Positions 45,228-52,302 of a stretch of 64,000 nt of DNA are shown piece after piece. Position 1 is the stretch's first letter. Every line of letters begins with the position of its first letter. Position numbers and translations under genes: made by a program. The stretch is from NCBI GenBank assembly GCA_051656605.1, contig JBOGCF010000056.1, positions 186,001-250,000 of the forward strand. The letters run 5' to 3'. Origin of the DNA: UBA12018 sp051656605 (GTDB lineage Bacteria > Bacteroidota > Bacteroidia > Bacteroidales > CAMTPD01). The notes below the pieces were generated by a model, which ran no database searches, was not told the DNA's origin, and saw only the letters and a list, made by a program, of their open reading frames with translations.

Positions 45228-46649
45228 CTATTGCTGATTGTAAAGTCCAACAGGACGTGTGTTGCTTCCGATTCGATTGGTGATGTCGTCTCCAAGATCT
45301 TCACGTGCTTTTTCGACAAGAAGCATGAGTTGTGCTACTACCTCCGGGTATTGATTGTACACATTATATCGTTCTCCCGGATCGCGTCTCAGATCAAAGA
45401 GTAGAAACTCTTCAAGTTTCTTATGCTCGTTTACCTCCCCGGGCTGACCATCATTGCCCGGAGCAAAACCTTCGTAGGTACGATAACTATGTGGCAAAAC
45501 GAGTTTAAAACTTCCGTTTTGCACGGCTTCCAGACTATTCTTCCGATAGTAATAATAAAAATCAGTTCTTGGATTCGCATCTTTGTCCCCGATAATTAGT
45601 GGTAGAATATTTACGCCATCGATGGTATGAGGTGGCAGAGGAGCCTCGGCTAATGAAGCAAAGGTGGGAAGTAAGTCGATCGTCGATGACAGTTTATTGC
45701 AGATTGTACCTTCTGGTATTTTGCCTTTCCATTGCATCAAGCATGGAACACGTTGACCACCCTCAAAACTTGCACCTTTCCCTTCGCGTAAACCTCCGGT
45801 CGAGCCGGCATGGTTACCATAATTGATCCATGGTCCATTATCAGAGGTTACCACAACCAGCGTATTTTCTTCAAGCCCTTCTTGCTTTAGCTTGTCTAAG
45901 ATTTGTCCTACACTCCAGTCGAGCTCCATCATGACGTCTCCATAAAGACCCTGTTTGCTTTTGCCTTTAAACTTGTCTGAAACAAAGAGAGGCACATGTG
46001 GCATTGGATGAGCCAAATATAAGAAGAAAGGGTTGTCTTTATTTTTATCAATGAATCCGACTGCACGTTCTGTAAATCGGGTTGTAAATTGAGATTGATC
46101 CGGATTTAATTCAATCGTCTGATCACCCTCAATAAGCGGAAGGTCGGGGTAGTAGTTGTAGCCGGTAGGATGATTAGGCCACATATCGTTTGAGTAAGGT
46201 AAACCGCAATATTCGTCAAAGCCATTGTGTGTGGGCAAAAACTGCTTATGATGGCCAAGGTGCCATTTACCAAAAGCTCCTGTTTTATATCCTTTTTGCT
46301 TGAGAACCTCTGCAATGGTCCACTCGTTTTCATGAATGCCGGTTTTTGTCATGTGGTCGCCAGCTCCCGACATTCCGATGCGATTGGGATAACAACCAGT
46401 CATCAATCCGGCACGAGAGGCTCCACTTACTGCCTGAGCTGCGTAGAAATGTGTAAACAACATGCCCTCATGTTGCATCTTTGTAAGGTTAGGCATTTCA
46501 TAGTCTATTGCTCCATTGTTGACAAGGTCTCCATAACCCATATCATCCATAAAGATGATTACGAAATTTGTATAAGGATCAGATGCTGCAAGATGGCTAC
46601 TTGTTAAAGCCATACCACTAAGTATTGCTGCGAATTTATATCTGTTCAT
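45228..46649 (-). CDS. S1-family sulfatase, serine-type (needs anSME maturation)
   Basis: A 473-residue protein with a short signal region (cleavage near LAASD). Metal ligands Asp35-Asp36 (IIFMDDMGYGD) and the formylglycine motif SGASRAGLMTG (Ser75, S-x-A-S-R) identify a type I sulfatase whose serine is converted to formylglycine by an anaerobic sulfatase-maturating enzyme. GKWHLGHH and VVTSDNGPW complete the active site. It removes sulfate from a sugar of the polysaccharide attacked by this locus. First gene of the minus-strand series, 122 bp before the GH2 gene. No maturase gene is in the window. Confidence 0.92.
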   Translation of the reverse strand: MNRYKFAAILSGMALTSSHLAASDPYTNFVIIFMDDMGYGDLVNNGAIDYEMPNLTKMQHEGMLFTHFYAAQAVSGASRAGLMTGCYPNRIGMSGAGDHMTKTGIHENEWTIAEVLKQKGYKTGAFGKWHLGHHKQFLPTHNGFDEYCGLPYSNDMWPNHPTGYNYYPDLPLIEGDQTIELNPDQSQFTTRFTERAVGFIDKNKDNPFFLYLAHPMPHVPLFVSDKFKGKSKQGLYGDVMMELDWSVGQILDKLKQEGLEENTLVVVTSDNGPWINYGNHAGSTGGLREGKGASFEGGQRVPCLMQWKGKIPEGTICNKLSSTIDLLPTFASLAEAPLPPHTIDGVNILPLIIGDKDANPRTDFYYYYRKNSLEAVQNGSFKLVLPHSYRTYEGFAPGNDGQPGEVNEHKKLEEFLLFDLRRDPGERYNVYNQYPEVVAQLMLLVEKAREDLGDDITNRIGSNTRPVGLYNQQ

Positions 46650-46841
46650 CTAAATTAAATATGTATGTTGTGTCTTGTATTCAAGGTGAAAGATCTATTG
46701 TCTTTTCTATAATTTACTGTGAAAGTAAAGAATAAAACGATTCGAAGATAAAAGTTTAGGTGTATATCTGTGTGTATTTGAAATAAGTGTTTTATTTAAT
46801 AAGTTTAACATATTGATGTGCGGTAGTTATTTTTAGTTTAT

Positions 46842-46970
46842 TAGATTTGTTTTTCCTTTTCAAACGATGTGAACCTTTTAGTACTATGACAAACATTTCA
46901 GAATGAAAGTTGATTTAAAGTGAGCGGATAGATCGTGTTTTTTCCATACAAAGGAGGAAACACGATTTTT
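46842..46970 (+). ncRNA. Possible small RNA or attenuated leader
   Basis: TAGATTTG (46842-46849) matches the -7 consensus, and ATCGTGTTT (46932-46940) pairs with AAACACGAT (46958-46966), followed by a T-rich tail. Together they would define a transcript of roughly 115 nt starting near 46856, with no open reading frame above a few codons. It could be a free small RNA or a leader of the DUF4250 gene with a premature terminator. Sequence-only prediction. Confidence 0.35.
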
Positions 46971-47056
46971 GTTTTAGGTGTTGACGTCATAAGTTTTATA
47001 ATCAGAGTATTGAGGGAGTATAAAAATAGTAAACAAGCCCTCTAAATCAGAATTAT

Positions 47057-47072
47057 TGTGCAAATTTGCACA
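47057..47072. promoter_or_regulatory. 16-bp palindrome with CRP/FNR-like geometry before the DUF4250 gene
   Basis: TGTGCAAATTTGCACA is perfectly self-complementary; TGTG-N8-CACA has the half-site spacing of CRP-family operators. It contains CAAATTTG, seven bases similar to a -7 box, so it may overlap a promoter 65-80 bp before the ATG at 47137. Confidence 0.45.
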
Positions 47073-47136
47073 GTATATCAGTAAACATAGATTCGATTAC
47101 TGGTATTTTCTATTTCAAACTTAATCAATTAAAAAA

Positions 47137-47316
47137 ATGAATCAGTTACCAAACGATGTGAATATGCTTTTTAGTTTTGTGAATATGAAGTTGCGAGATG
47201 AGTATAGCTCTTTGAAAGAACTTTGCAATGCTCTCGATATTGATCAAGAATGGCTTACAGCCAGATTGGCTACTGCCGGCTTTGAATACAATCAGCAGCA
47301 AAACAAGTTTTGGTAG
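47137..47316 (+). CDS. DUF4250 domain-containing small protein
   Basis: A 59-residue protein. The sequence NQLPNDVNMLFSFVNMKLRD followed by EYSSLKELCNALDID and LATAGFEYN closely fits DUF4250, a short all-helical family common in Firmicutes and Bacteroidota, of unknown function. No signal peptide or membrane span. The start ATG follows an A7 tract (47131-47137), typical of AT-rich Bacteroidota translation starts lacking a Shine-Dalgarno sequence. The next small gene starts 43 bp downstream. Confidence 0.85.
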   Translation: MNQLPNDVNMLFSFVNMKLRDEYSSLKELCNALDIDQEWLTARLATAGFEYNQQQNKFW

Positions 47317-47359
47317 TCGATCAAGTCATTGAAAAACCTGCATATAAATCAAATATCAA

Positions 47360-47533
47360 ATGAAAAAGATTGCAATCACGATCCTATTTCTTTTTACAGC
47401 ATTGGTGATGATCGTGGTGATGAAACATAATATCGAAAATGGAGAAGCCGTAAAATGTTGGTTACCCCTGTTGCTATTGATCGGAGGTGCTAACGGGTAT
47501 CTTTATTTGATGTCTAAGAAACGAAAAGAGTAA
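47360..47533 (+). CDS. Small two-span membrane protein
   Basis: A 57-residue frame: a first hydrophobic stretch (AITILFLFTALVMIVVM), a short polar turn (KHNIENGEAVK), a second span (CWLPLLLLIGGANGYLYLM) and a basic tail SKKRKE. This hairpin topology and the terminator directly after it support a real gene, co-transcribed with the DUF4250 gene. No family is recognised. Confidence 0.6.
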   Translation: MKKIAITILFLFTALVMIVVMKHNIENGEAVKCWLPLLLLIGGANGYLYLMSKKRKE

Positions 47534-47546
47534 GTAGAATAAATCT

Positions 47547-47602
47547 AAAGAACTCCGTTGTTTGTGGTATCAGAAGATCCAATAACAACGGAGTTCTTTT
47601 TT
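47547..47602. terminator. Bidirectional terminator
   Basis: AAAGAACTCCGTTGTT (47547-47562) pairs with AACAACGGAGTTCTTT (47584-47599), a 16-bp perfect stem followed by T on both strands. It separates the small plus-strand genes from the minus-strand pair; its right edge touches the stop codon of the next gene. Confidence 0.9.
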
Positions 47603-47786
47603 ATTTCTTTACAATAGAATACTTGTTGCGCAAGTCTTGTTGCTGTTCCTCTGGCAGAGAGTTGATATAAGCTTTCCATCCCGGACAAATGTTAATGTGC
47701 CAACGCCATAGTCGGCCCAAGATTGATTTGGGATTGTTATCGTACTTTGCCCTAAAAGCGCATTGATTACATTGATGCTTTTTCAT
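47601..47786 (-). CDS. Small CxxC protein, conserved in Bacteroidota
   Basis: A 61-residue protein beginning MKKHQCNQCAFRAKYDNNPK and containing WRWHINICPGWKAYI. Two CxxC-spaced cysteines and a third Cys near a His could bind zinc. I recall near-identical short proteins from other Bacteroides-type genomes but know no function. It lies 10 bp after the DUF1847 gene and is probably translated from the same message. Confidence 0.75.
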   Translation of the reverse strand: MKKHQCNQCAFRAKYDNNPKSILGRLWRWHINICPGWKAYINSLPEEQQQDLRNKYSIVKK

Positions 47787-47796
47787 GATCAGATGA

Positions 47797-48441
47797 TTAT
47801 TGGTCTTTATCTAAATTAAACTTCTTATGATAATACGAGTGTGCTGTGTAAAGAGCAGCAGCCGGATTATTGCCTGTTATTCTATCCTTTGTAACAAGCG
47901 TAGTAACGTATGCATCCGAATATTTGTAGAATAAACTGTCATGTCCTACACACAGTCCGATCAATACGTTGAGTTCAGTCTTTGCTTGGTTGAGAAGTCG
48001 CGCCTGTAAAATAGGGTTACACATTGCAGCTCCGATCGTTTCACATTCTGTAGGAATCCCCAATGATGATTTTGCTTTTCCGGCTACTTTACAAGATATC
48101 GCATAAGGGTCAAAACCATTGGCTCTCAATATGCGTGCAAATATTCGAGCTTCATTAGAGAGCCCGATACAATTGGCAATCCCTATTTTGGTTGCGTTTA
48201 TCTTTCTTGCAAACTGCATGATTTCCTCTACACGCGTCCATTTACAATAACCTTGGTACTCAACTTCGGCACTGGCCACCATCACTTCATGATTGCGATC
48301 TTCTTCATATCTTTCCAGCGCCCATTCGATATCTTCTTGTTTCAAGTTCGTAGTAGGACAGAAGGCAGGATATGTGCGGTCTTTATGTTTGCAGTTTTGC
48401 GTTCCGCAATCGCAGCAGCTGGGATTATCTATTTTAGACAT
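47797..48441 (-). CDS. DUF1847 domain-containing protein, predicted metal-binding
   Basis: A 214-residue protein with a cysteine-rich N-terminus (Cys9, Cys10, Cys12, Cys17, Cys28 in SCCDCGTQNCKH...FCPT), then an alpha/beta domain containing IGIANCIGLSNEARIFARIL, CKVAGKAKSSLG, CNPILQARLLN and VLIGLCVGHDSLF. These conserved cysteines and the block order match DUF1847, a family of anaerobes annotated as metal-binding without known activity. No signal peptide. Operon with the small CxxC gene. Confidence 0.85.
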   Translation of the reverse strand: MSKIDNPSCCDCGTQNCKHKDRTYPAFCPTTNLKQEDIEWALERYEEDRNHEVMVASAEVEYQGYCKWTRVEEIMQFARKINATKIGIANCIGLSNEARIFARILRANGFDPYAISCKVAGKAKSSLGIPTECETIGAAMCNPILQARLLNQAKTELNVLIGLCVGHDSLFYKYSDAYVTTLVTKDRITGNNPAAALYTAHSYYHKKFNLDKDQ

Positions 48442-48614
48442 AAAAAGAATAATCTGTTTTAAAGTTGATGATAATTACAAATAGACAACAAAAATAGAGA
48501 ATAAATTCTGAATATGACTTCAAAAGCATATTGTGAATTGATCACAATATCTGCAAACCAACCTTTGTCCTTCATTGTTGTTTTAATAATGTTATCAACT
48601 TAAACGTATCAGTT

Positions 48615-48902
48615 ATGAAAGATTCTGATGAAAAGGTCGACTATGATCAACCACAAGAATTCGAGGAAGCAGGCACTTCAAAAAAGATAGAAGCAGAGCT
48701 TAGCGATGAAAATAAAGTTATTTACGGCGATGAAACTCCCGGAGAACCAGTAGGGTGTCCGGTAAAAAGAAAAAGAAACTTTTGGGTGATTCTTCTTCTA
48801 TTCGTTTTTGGTCTTATCCTTCTTATTTGGGGTGGCCGAAGTTGTAGCGGTGAAGAACAAAACCAACCTACAGAAGGAACAACAACAGTCATCGTTGAAT
48901 AG
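48615..48902 (+). CDS. Small acidic single-span membrane protein
   Basis: A 95-residue protein with a strongly acidic cytosolic N-terminus (DSDEKVDYDQPQEFEEAG), a CPVKRKR basic stop-transfer flank, one membrane helix (FWVILLLFVFGLILLIWGG, about residues 56-75) and a short Thr/Glu-rich tail. No family is recognised. The hydrolase gene begins 78 bp downstream on the same strand. Reality is supported by its coding-like composition and intergenic position. Confidence 0.55.
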   Translation: MKDSDEKVDYDQPQEFEEAGTSKKIEAELSDENKVIYGDETPGEPVGCPVKRKRNFWVILLLFVFGLILLIWGGRSCSGEEQNQPTEGTTTVIVE

Positions 48903-48980
48903 AATTTCTTGATTAATTTATTATTGCAATGCAGATTGATAACACATTTACCAATCTGTATTGCATTGCTATATCGAGAC

Positions 48981-49856
48981 ATGAAGCAATTAACCATTAA
49001 GGCCGGAGATGGATTGGAATTGTCGGCTACTCTTTTTGAGGCAGAAGCTCCTAAAGCTTTAATCCAAATTATCCACGGATCAGTAGAGCACAAAGAACGC
49101 TATTACGAATTTGCGCAATTTCTTTGTGAGCATTCCTATGCAGTGATTATAAGTGATAACCGAGGGCATGGAGCTTCCGTTAATACCCAGTATCCTTTAG
49201 GCTATATGGATGGTGTAGATCAGGTTGTTGACGATCAATATAGAGTAAGTAAATACATCTGTTCGCTTTATCCCCATGTAAAACTTTATTTATTCGGACA
49301 TTCGCTAGGTTCCGTATTTGCCAGATGTTATTTGCGAAGGTATGACGACATGATAGCCAAACTTGTGTTGAGTGGAACGGTTCATTACAATCCTTTTACT
49401 CCGTTGGGTATTATGCTCACGAAGTGTGCAATTGCCGTTAGTGGAAAACATGCATACAATAAACTACTGCGCGATGCAATAATGAACAACGATGATTTAT
49501 CTTGGTTAAGCGAAAATAAAGAAAACATTGAAGCCTATAAAGCCGATCCTTTGTGTGGCTTTGCCTATCCCAATAGTTCAGTTCTCACGGTAATGCAAGG
49601 CGTACAACAACTAAAGGAGGCAAAACAATATCAATTCAAGAATTCCGATCTGCATATCTTGAGTATCTCCGGCGAGGGCGATCCTGTAACCGGAGGAGCA
49701 GCCGGCTTGCGCGAATCATTTAGACAACTCCAGCGCATCGGTTATCATAACTTTGAGCAGATTGTATTTCCGGGAATGAAACATGAAGTACTCAACGAAA
49801 CCAATCGTCTCGAAGTCTACAACAGTGTACTCTACTTCTTTGAACAAGACTATTGA
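48981..49856 (+). CDS. Alpha/beta hydrolase, monoacylglycerol lipase/lysophospholipase-like
   Basis: The ATG at 48981 is preferred over an upstream in-frame start at 48909 because homologues begin with a beta strand like MKQLTIKAGDGLELSATLF. The 291-residue protein has the oxyanion region IIHGSVEHKERY, SDNRGHGAS, the nucleophile elbow FGHSLGSVF, an acid in SGEGDPVTGG and the catalytic His in MKHEVLNE. This set matches the Hydrolase_4 (lysophospholipase/monoglyceride lipase) group, cytosolic esterases of lipids; true substrate unknown. Confidence 0.88.
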   Translation: MKQLTIKAGDGLELSATLFEAEAPKALIQIIHGSVEHKERYYEFAQFLCEHSYAVIISDNRGHGASVNTQYPLGYMDGVDQVVDDQYRVSKYICSLYPHVKLYLFGHSLGSVFARCYLRRYDDMIAKLVLSGTVHYNPFTPLGIMLTKCAIAVSGKHAYNKLLRDAIMNNDDLSWLSENKENIEAYKADPLCGFAYPNSSVLTVMQGVQQLKEAKQYQFKNSDLHILSISGEGDPVTGGAAGLRESFRQLQRIGYHNFEQIVFPGMKHEVLNETNRLEVYNSVLYFFEQDY

Positions 49857-49889
49857 ATAGGCCTATAGCGTAAAACTTGAAAATAATAT

Positions 49890-49897
49890 TATCTTTG
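49890..49897 (+). promoter_or_regulatory. -7 element of the secreted-protein gene
   Basis: TATCTTTG matches TAnnTTTG exactly and lies 33 nt before ATG 49931. It falls inside the longer frame starting at 49877, which supports the later start. Confidence 0.5.
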
Positions 49898-49930
49898 AGT
49901 CAACTAGCTATAATCAATAGAAAAACAAAG

Positions 49931-50497
49931 ATGAAGAAATTCTTAACTTCCGCAATTTTATTATGCTCTTCTGTAGTCGCGTTTGCACAACAGCCAACCG
50001 ACGCACACGTATTCTTTAATAAGATCAAACAACACTGCGATAAGTCGTACGAAGGAAAAGTTACCGCAGGTGCAGGCAACGACGACTTTAGTAAAAACAA
50101 ACTCGTAATGCACGTACGCTCGTGCGAAGAAAACCGTATTCGCATTCCGTTTTTTGTAGGAGACGATCGCTCGCGTACGTGGATTCTAACGCTCGAGAAT
50201 GACCGTATTTTGCTAAAGCACGACCACAGACATGAAGACGGAACCGAGGATAAAGTGACGCAATATGGCGGTTGGACGCCCAATGCAGGACTAGACACAA
50301 TTCAGATTTTCCCGGCAGATAGTTATACGAGAGACCTGTATCCGCACACGGCAAACAATGTGTGGTGGATCACGATCAACGAAACCGAATTTACGTACAA
50401 CCTACGTCGCATCGGCTCGGAAAGAGTCTTTACCGTAACATTCGACTTGACCAAGGAGGTTGCCACACCACAAGCACCTTGGGGCTGGAAGGACTAA
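49931..50497 (+). CDS. Secreted protein of unknown function
   Basis: From ATG 49931 the product is 188 residues with a clear signal peptide (MKKFLTSAILLCSSVVAFAQ). The mature part is rich in beta strands, with two cysteines (KQHCDKS, VRSCEENR) and conserved-looking blocks GDDRSRTWILT, LLKHDHRHEDG and TQYGGWTP. I do not recognise a named family. It ends just before a terminator and has its own -7 element, so it is monocistronic and probably periplasmic. Confidence 0.75.
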   Translation: MKKFLTSAILLCSSVVAFAQQPTDAHVFFNKIKQHCDKSYEGKVTAGAGNDDFSKNKLVMHVRSCEENRIRIPFFVGDDRSRTWILTLENDRILLKHDHRHEDGTEDKVTQYGGWTPNAGLDTIQIFPADSYTRDLYPHTANNVWWITINETEFTYNLRRIGSERVFTVTFDLTKEVATPQAPWGWKD

Positions 50498-50523
50498 CTT
50501 CTCGAACGATATAAAACCGGCAG

Positions 50524-50558
50524 AGGCTGATAACGGATTTGATCTGTTATCGGCCTTT
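50524..50558 (+). terminator. Terminator of the secreted-protein gene
   Basis: AGGCTGATAAC (50524-50534) pairs with GTTATCGGCCT (50546-50556) with one G-T pair, followed by TTTGTC. Confidence 0.75.
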
Positions 50559-50650
50559 GTCGTATTTTGACGCAATACGTACATAAAACATTGTACAAGT
50601 GAAGGTTTATTCTGTTTCTTGCGTATATTTGTTGTAGTTGTTGCATGAGT

Positions 50651-50749
50651 TAAGCTTAGACAGGTACGTGTCTAAGATGTGTACACGGTCGTGACGCATT
50701 CTTGTCATATACCTGTCTAAGTTGTATACACGTACGTGTATAAGCTTAG
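50651..50749. repeat. Palindrome and inverted-repeat array upstream of the HU-HIG gene
   Basis: TAAGCTTAG occurs at both ends (50651-50659 and 50741-50749). CTTAGACAGGTA (50655-50666) recurs inverted as TACCTGTCTAAG (50710-50721) and also pairs in part with TGTCTAAG (50669-50676). TATACACGTACGTGTATA (50725-50742) is an 18-bp perfect palindrome, and GTACGTG occurs at 50664-50670 and 50732-50738. Several mutually exclusive hairpins are possible. It may be an operator array or a structured RNA leader. Confidence 0.6.
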
Positions 50750-50802
50750 TGATCGTAACAATCGCAGTTATACCTTATATATAAACCATCAAACACACAC
50801 GA

Positions 50803-51405
50803 ATGTCTATTTTGTACAAAATGAAAGCGCTACCCAAGCGCAACGACGACGAATTGATTTACTTGCATCCCTATGTTGTGTCGCGCGGCACGAAACGACT
50901 TACCGACTGGGCCGAAGAGGCACACGACAGCGGATCGCTGAACAAGGCCGATGTGCTGGGCGCGATGAAAAGTCTCGAAGAATTTATTGTGAAATCGTTG
51001 CGAAATGGCTACCAAGTGGAGCTCGACGGAGTAGGGACATTAGCCGTTTCGCTCTCGTCTCGAAAGGTTACCGACGAGAAAGAGATACGAGGAAATTCGC
51101 TCGATGTGAAGCGTGTGACGTTTCGTTGTAGCAAGTCTCTGAAAACCCGATTGGCAGGAGCGTCGCTCGAACGAAGCGCAGCAGTAAAACAAGACAAAAC
51201 AACTTTCGCGCACAGGCAGATAAAATTACTGCAATACTTGTCGGAACATCCGTTTATCAACCGCGGCACGTATCGAATCTTGATGGGTTGTAGCGACCGC
51301 ATCTGGCGTAGCGATTGCAATCGATACCTCGACGAAGGTTTATTGCAACGACAAGGAAAATCGCCACTCAATTTCTACACATTAAAAGCAGACGCAACAC
51401 TCTGA
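50803..51405 (+). CDS. HU-family DNA-binding protein with C-terminal winged-helix-like domain (HU-HIG type)
   Basis: A 200-residue protein. Residues about 1-125 are an HU/IHF-like fold: SLNKADVLGAMKSLEEFIVKSL matches the HU helix pair and GYQVELDGVGTLAVSLSSRK the beta arm entry. Bacteroidota HU-HIG proteins fuse this domain to a winged helix, an Ig domain or a glycine-rich tail; here residues 135-196 (HRQIKLLQYLSEHPFINRGTYR, LDEGLLQRQGKSPLNFYTL) look like a small winged helix. It should bind DNA, possibly as chromatin protein or local repressor. The composition is richer in G+C than the genes around it. Confidence 0.85.
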   Translation: MSILYKMKALPKRNDDELIYLHPYVVSRGTKRLTDWAEEAHDSGSLNKADVLGAMKSLEEFIVKSLRNGYQVELDGVGTLAVSLSSRKVTDEKEIRGNSLDVKRVTFRCSKSLKTRLAGASLERSAAVKQDKTTFAHRQIKLLQYLSEHPFINRGTYRILMGCSDRIWRSDCNRYLDEGLLQRQGKSPLNFYTLKADATL

Positions 51406-51414
51406 TAAAACAGC

Positions 51415-51460
51415 AAAGCAGCGATGATGATATCATAATGATACTATCATCGCTGCTTTT
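51415..51460 (+). terminator. Terminator of the HU-HIG gene
   Basis: AAAGCAGCGATGAT (51415-51428) pairs with ATCATCGCTGCTTT (51446-51459), followed by T/G-rich sequence. It lies between convergent genes and may serve both. Confidence 0.85.
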
Positions 51461-51471
51461 GTTTATAACAA

Positions 51472-51696
51472 CTATTCTTCAACTTTAGACAACGCACCTC
51501 CTTTGTGCGCGGCAATATGGTTTGTCTTACTGCTCTTGATCTCATATTGCGGGTCGGCAGGCGTTGCATGATGCGTATAGCCTTTATAGTCGAAATCAGA
51601 CGTATGAATCTTGATAATCGTACCGGTAACAAAGCCGGCCTCCGAATTCCACCTTACTCTATCTCCAACTCTAAACTTTGTGTCCATAATATCCAT
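51472..51696 (-). CDS. DUF2945/HVA1 family small protein (TUDOR-like)
   Basis: From the internal Met at 51696 (MDIMDTKFRVGDRVRWNSEAG) the product is 74 residues, the usual family length; the frame upstream to 51750 adds an uncharacteristic tail and is not used. The pattern FRVGDRVRW, GTIIKIHTSDF, YTHHATPADPQYEIKS and HKGGALSKVE matches DUF2945 (hypervirulence-associated TUDOR-domain) proteins, which are widespread single-domain proteins of unknown role. It is cytosolic and monocistronic. Confidence 0.88.
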   Translation of the reverse strand: MDIMDTKFRVGDRVRWNSEAGFVTGTIIKIHTSDFDYKGYTHHATPADPQYEIKSSKTNHIAAHKGGALSKVEE

Positions 51697-51799
51697 TGTT
51701 ATTATTCTCGTAAAACAGACCTGCCGATTGTAATGTTGAGGCAGATTCATAATATCAAGAATGTATAATGTAGGATTCTAGAATCAATAGAAAAGAATT

Positions 51800-51807
51800 T
51801 ATCTTTG
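51800..51807 (+). promoter_or_regulatory. -7 element of the NUDIX gene
   Basis: TATCTTTG, an exact TAnnTTTG match, lies 27 nt before the ATG at 51835. Confidence 0.5.
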
Positions 51808-51834
51808 CTAGATAATCAGAAATAAGAAGAAGCA

Positions 51835-52236
51835 ATGAATCCAATCTCTGTAGTAGCTGCCGTAATAGAAGTAAATGGGAAAATACTTTGCGTGCAGCGT
51901 GATAAATCGAAATATGATTATATCTCTTATAAATATGAGTTTCCTGGCGGAAAAGTAGAGCCCGGAGAATTAATGCAAGATGCTTTGAAGCGGGAAATTC
52001 AAGAAGAACTGGATTATGCAATAACTGTAGAAGCTCCGATTAGTAGCTTTGTCTACGATTATCCCGACTTCTCGGTGCACATGCACTTTTACTATTGCAC
52101 TGCAATCACTACCGTTTTTACACTCAACGAACATATACAAGCACAATGGCTTGAGCGAGCCAATCTGTTGAATTTAGATTGGGCCGCTGCCGATCTTCCT
52201 ATTGTGGAAAAGTTAATGCAATTAGATCTTATATGA
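51835..52236 (+). CDS. NUDIX hydrolase (MutT/NudG-like)
   Basis: A 133-residue protein with an intact Nudix box, GGKVEPGELMQDALKREIQEEL (read in two parts: GGKVEPGE and REIQEEL), beginning at about residue 39. N-terminal VVAAVIEVNGKILCVQRDKS is typical of the MutT/CTP pyrophosphohydrolase group that removes oxidised or modified nucleoside triphosphates. Cytosolic, monocistronic, with a -7 element 27 nt upstream. The exact nucleotide substrate is not determined. Confidence 0.93.
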   Translation: MNPISVVAAVIEVNGKILCVQRDKSKYDYISYKYEFPGGKVEPGELMQDALKREIQEELDYAITVEAPISSFVYDYPDFSVHMHFYYCTAITTVFTLNEHIQAQWLERANLLNLDWAAADLPIVEKLMQLDLI

Positions 52237-52302
52237 GATGTAGATAGCATTACTTTTATATTCTGTAGAATGGAGTGGATTATATCTAAATATTAATTCA
52301 TT

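Larger units (their letters stand above)
46650..47136. other. 487-bp intergenic region with orphan terminator and palindrome
   Basis: No protein-coding gene is credible here. It holds the upstream region of the sulfatase gene, an exact -7 match TAGATTTG (46842-46849), an orphan plus-strand terminator (46932-46970) and a 16-bp palindrome (47057-47072) ahead of the DUF4250 gene. Confidence 0.6.
50498..50802. other. 305-bp intergenic region rich in palindromes
   Basis: After the terminator at 50524-50558 the region holds a 99-bp cluster of inverted and direct repeats (50651-50749) upstream of the HU-HIG gene. A plus-strand frame from 50736 overlaps the HU gene in another frame and is rejected. 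Confidence 0.6.

Noticed and set aside
50651..50749. Reading the palindrome array as an insertion-sequence end or attachment site
   Set aside because: No transposase or integrase gene, no tRNA and no target-site duplication outside the TAAGCTTAG repeats could be seen.
50736..51131. 131-codon plus-strand frame overlapping the HU-HIG gene
   Set aside because: It is another frame of the HU-HIG gene with Arg/Cys-rich, unfamily-like composition; the HU frame has recognisable domains.
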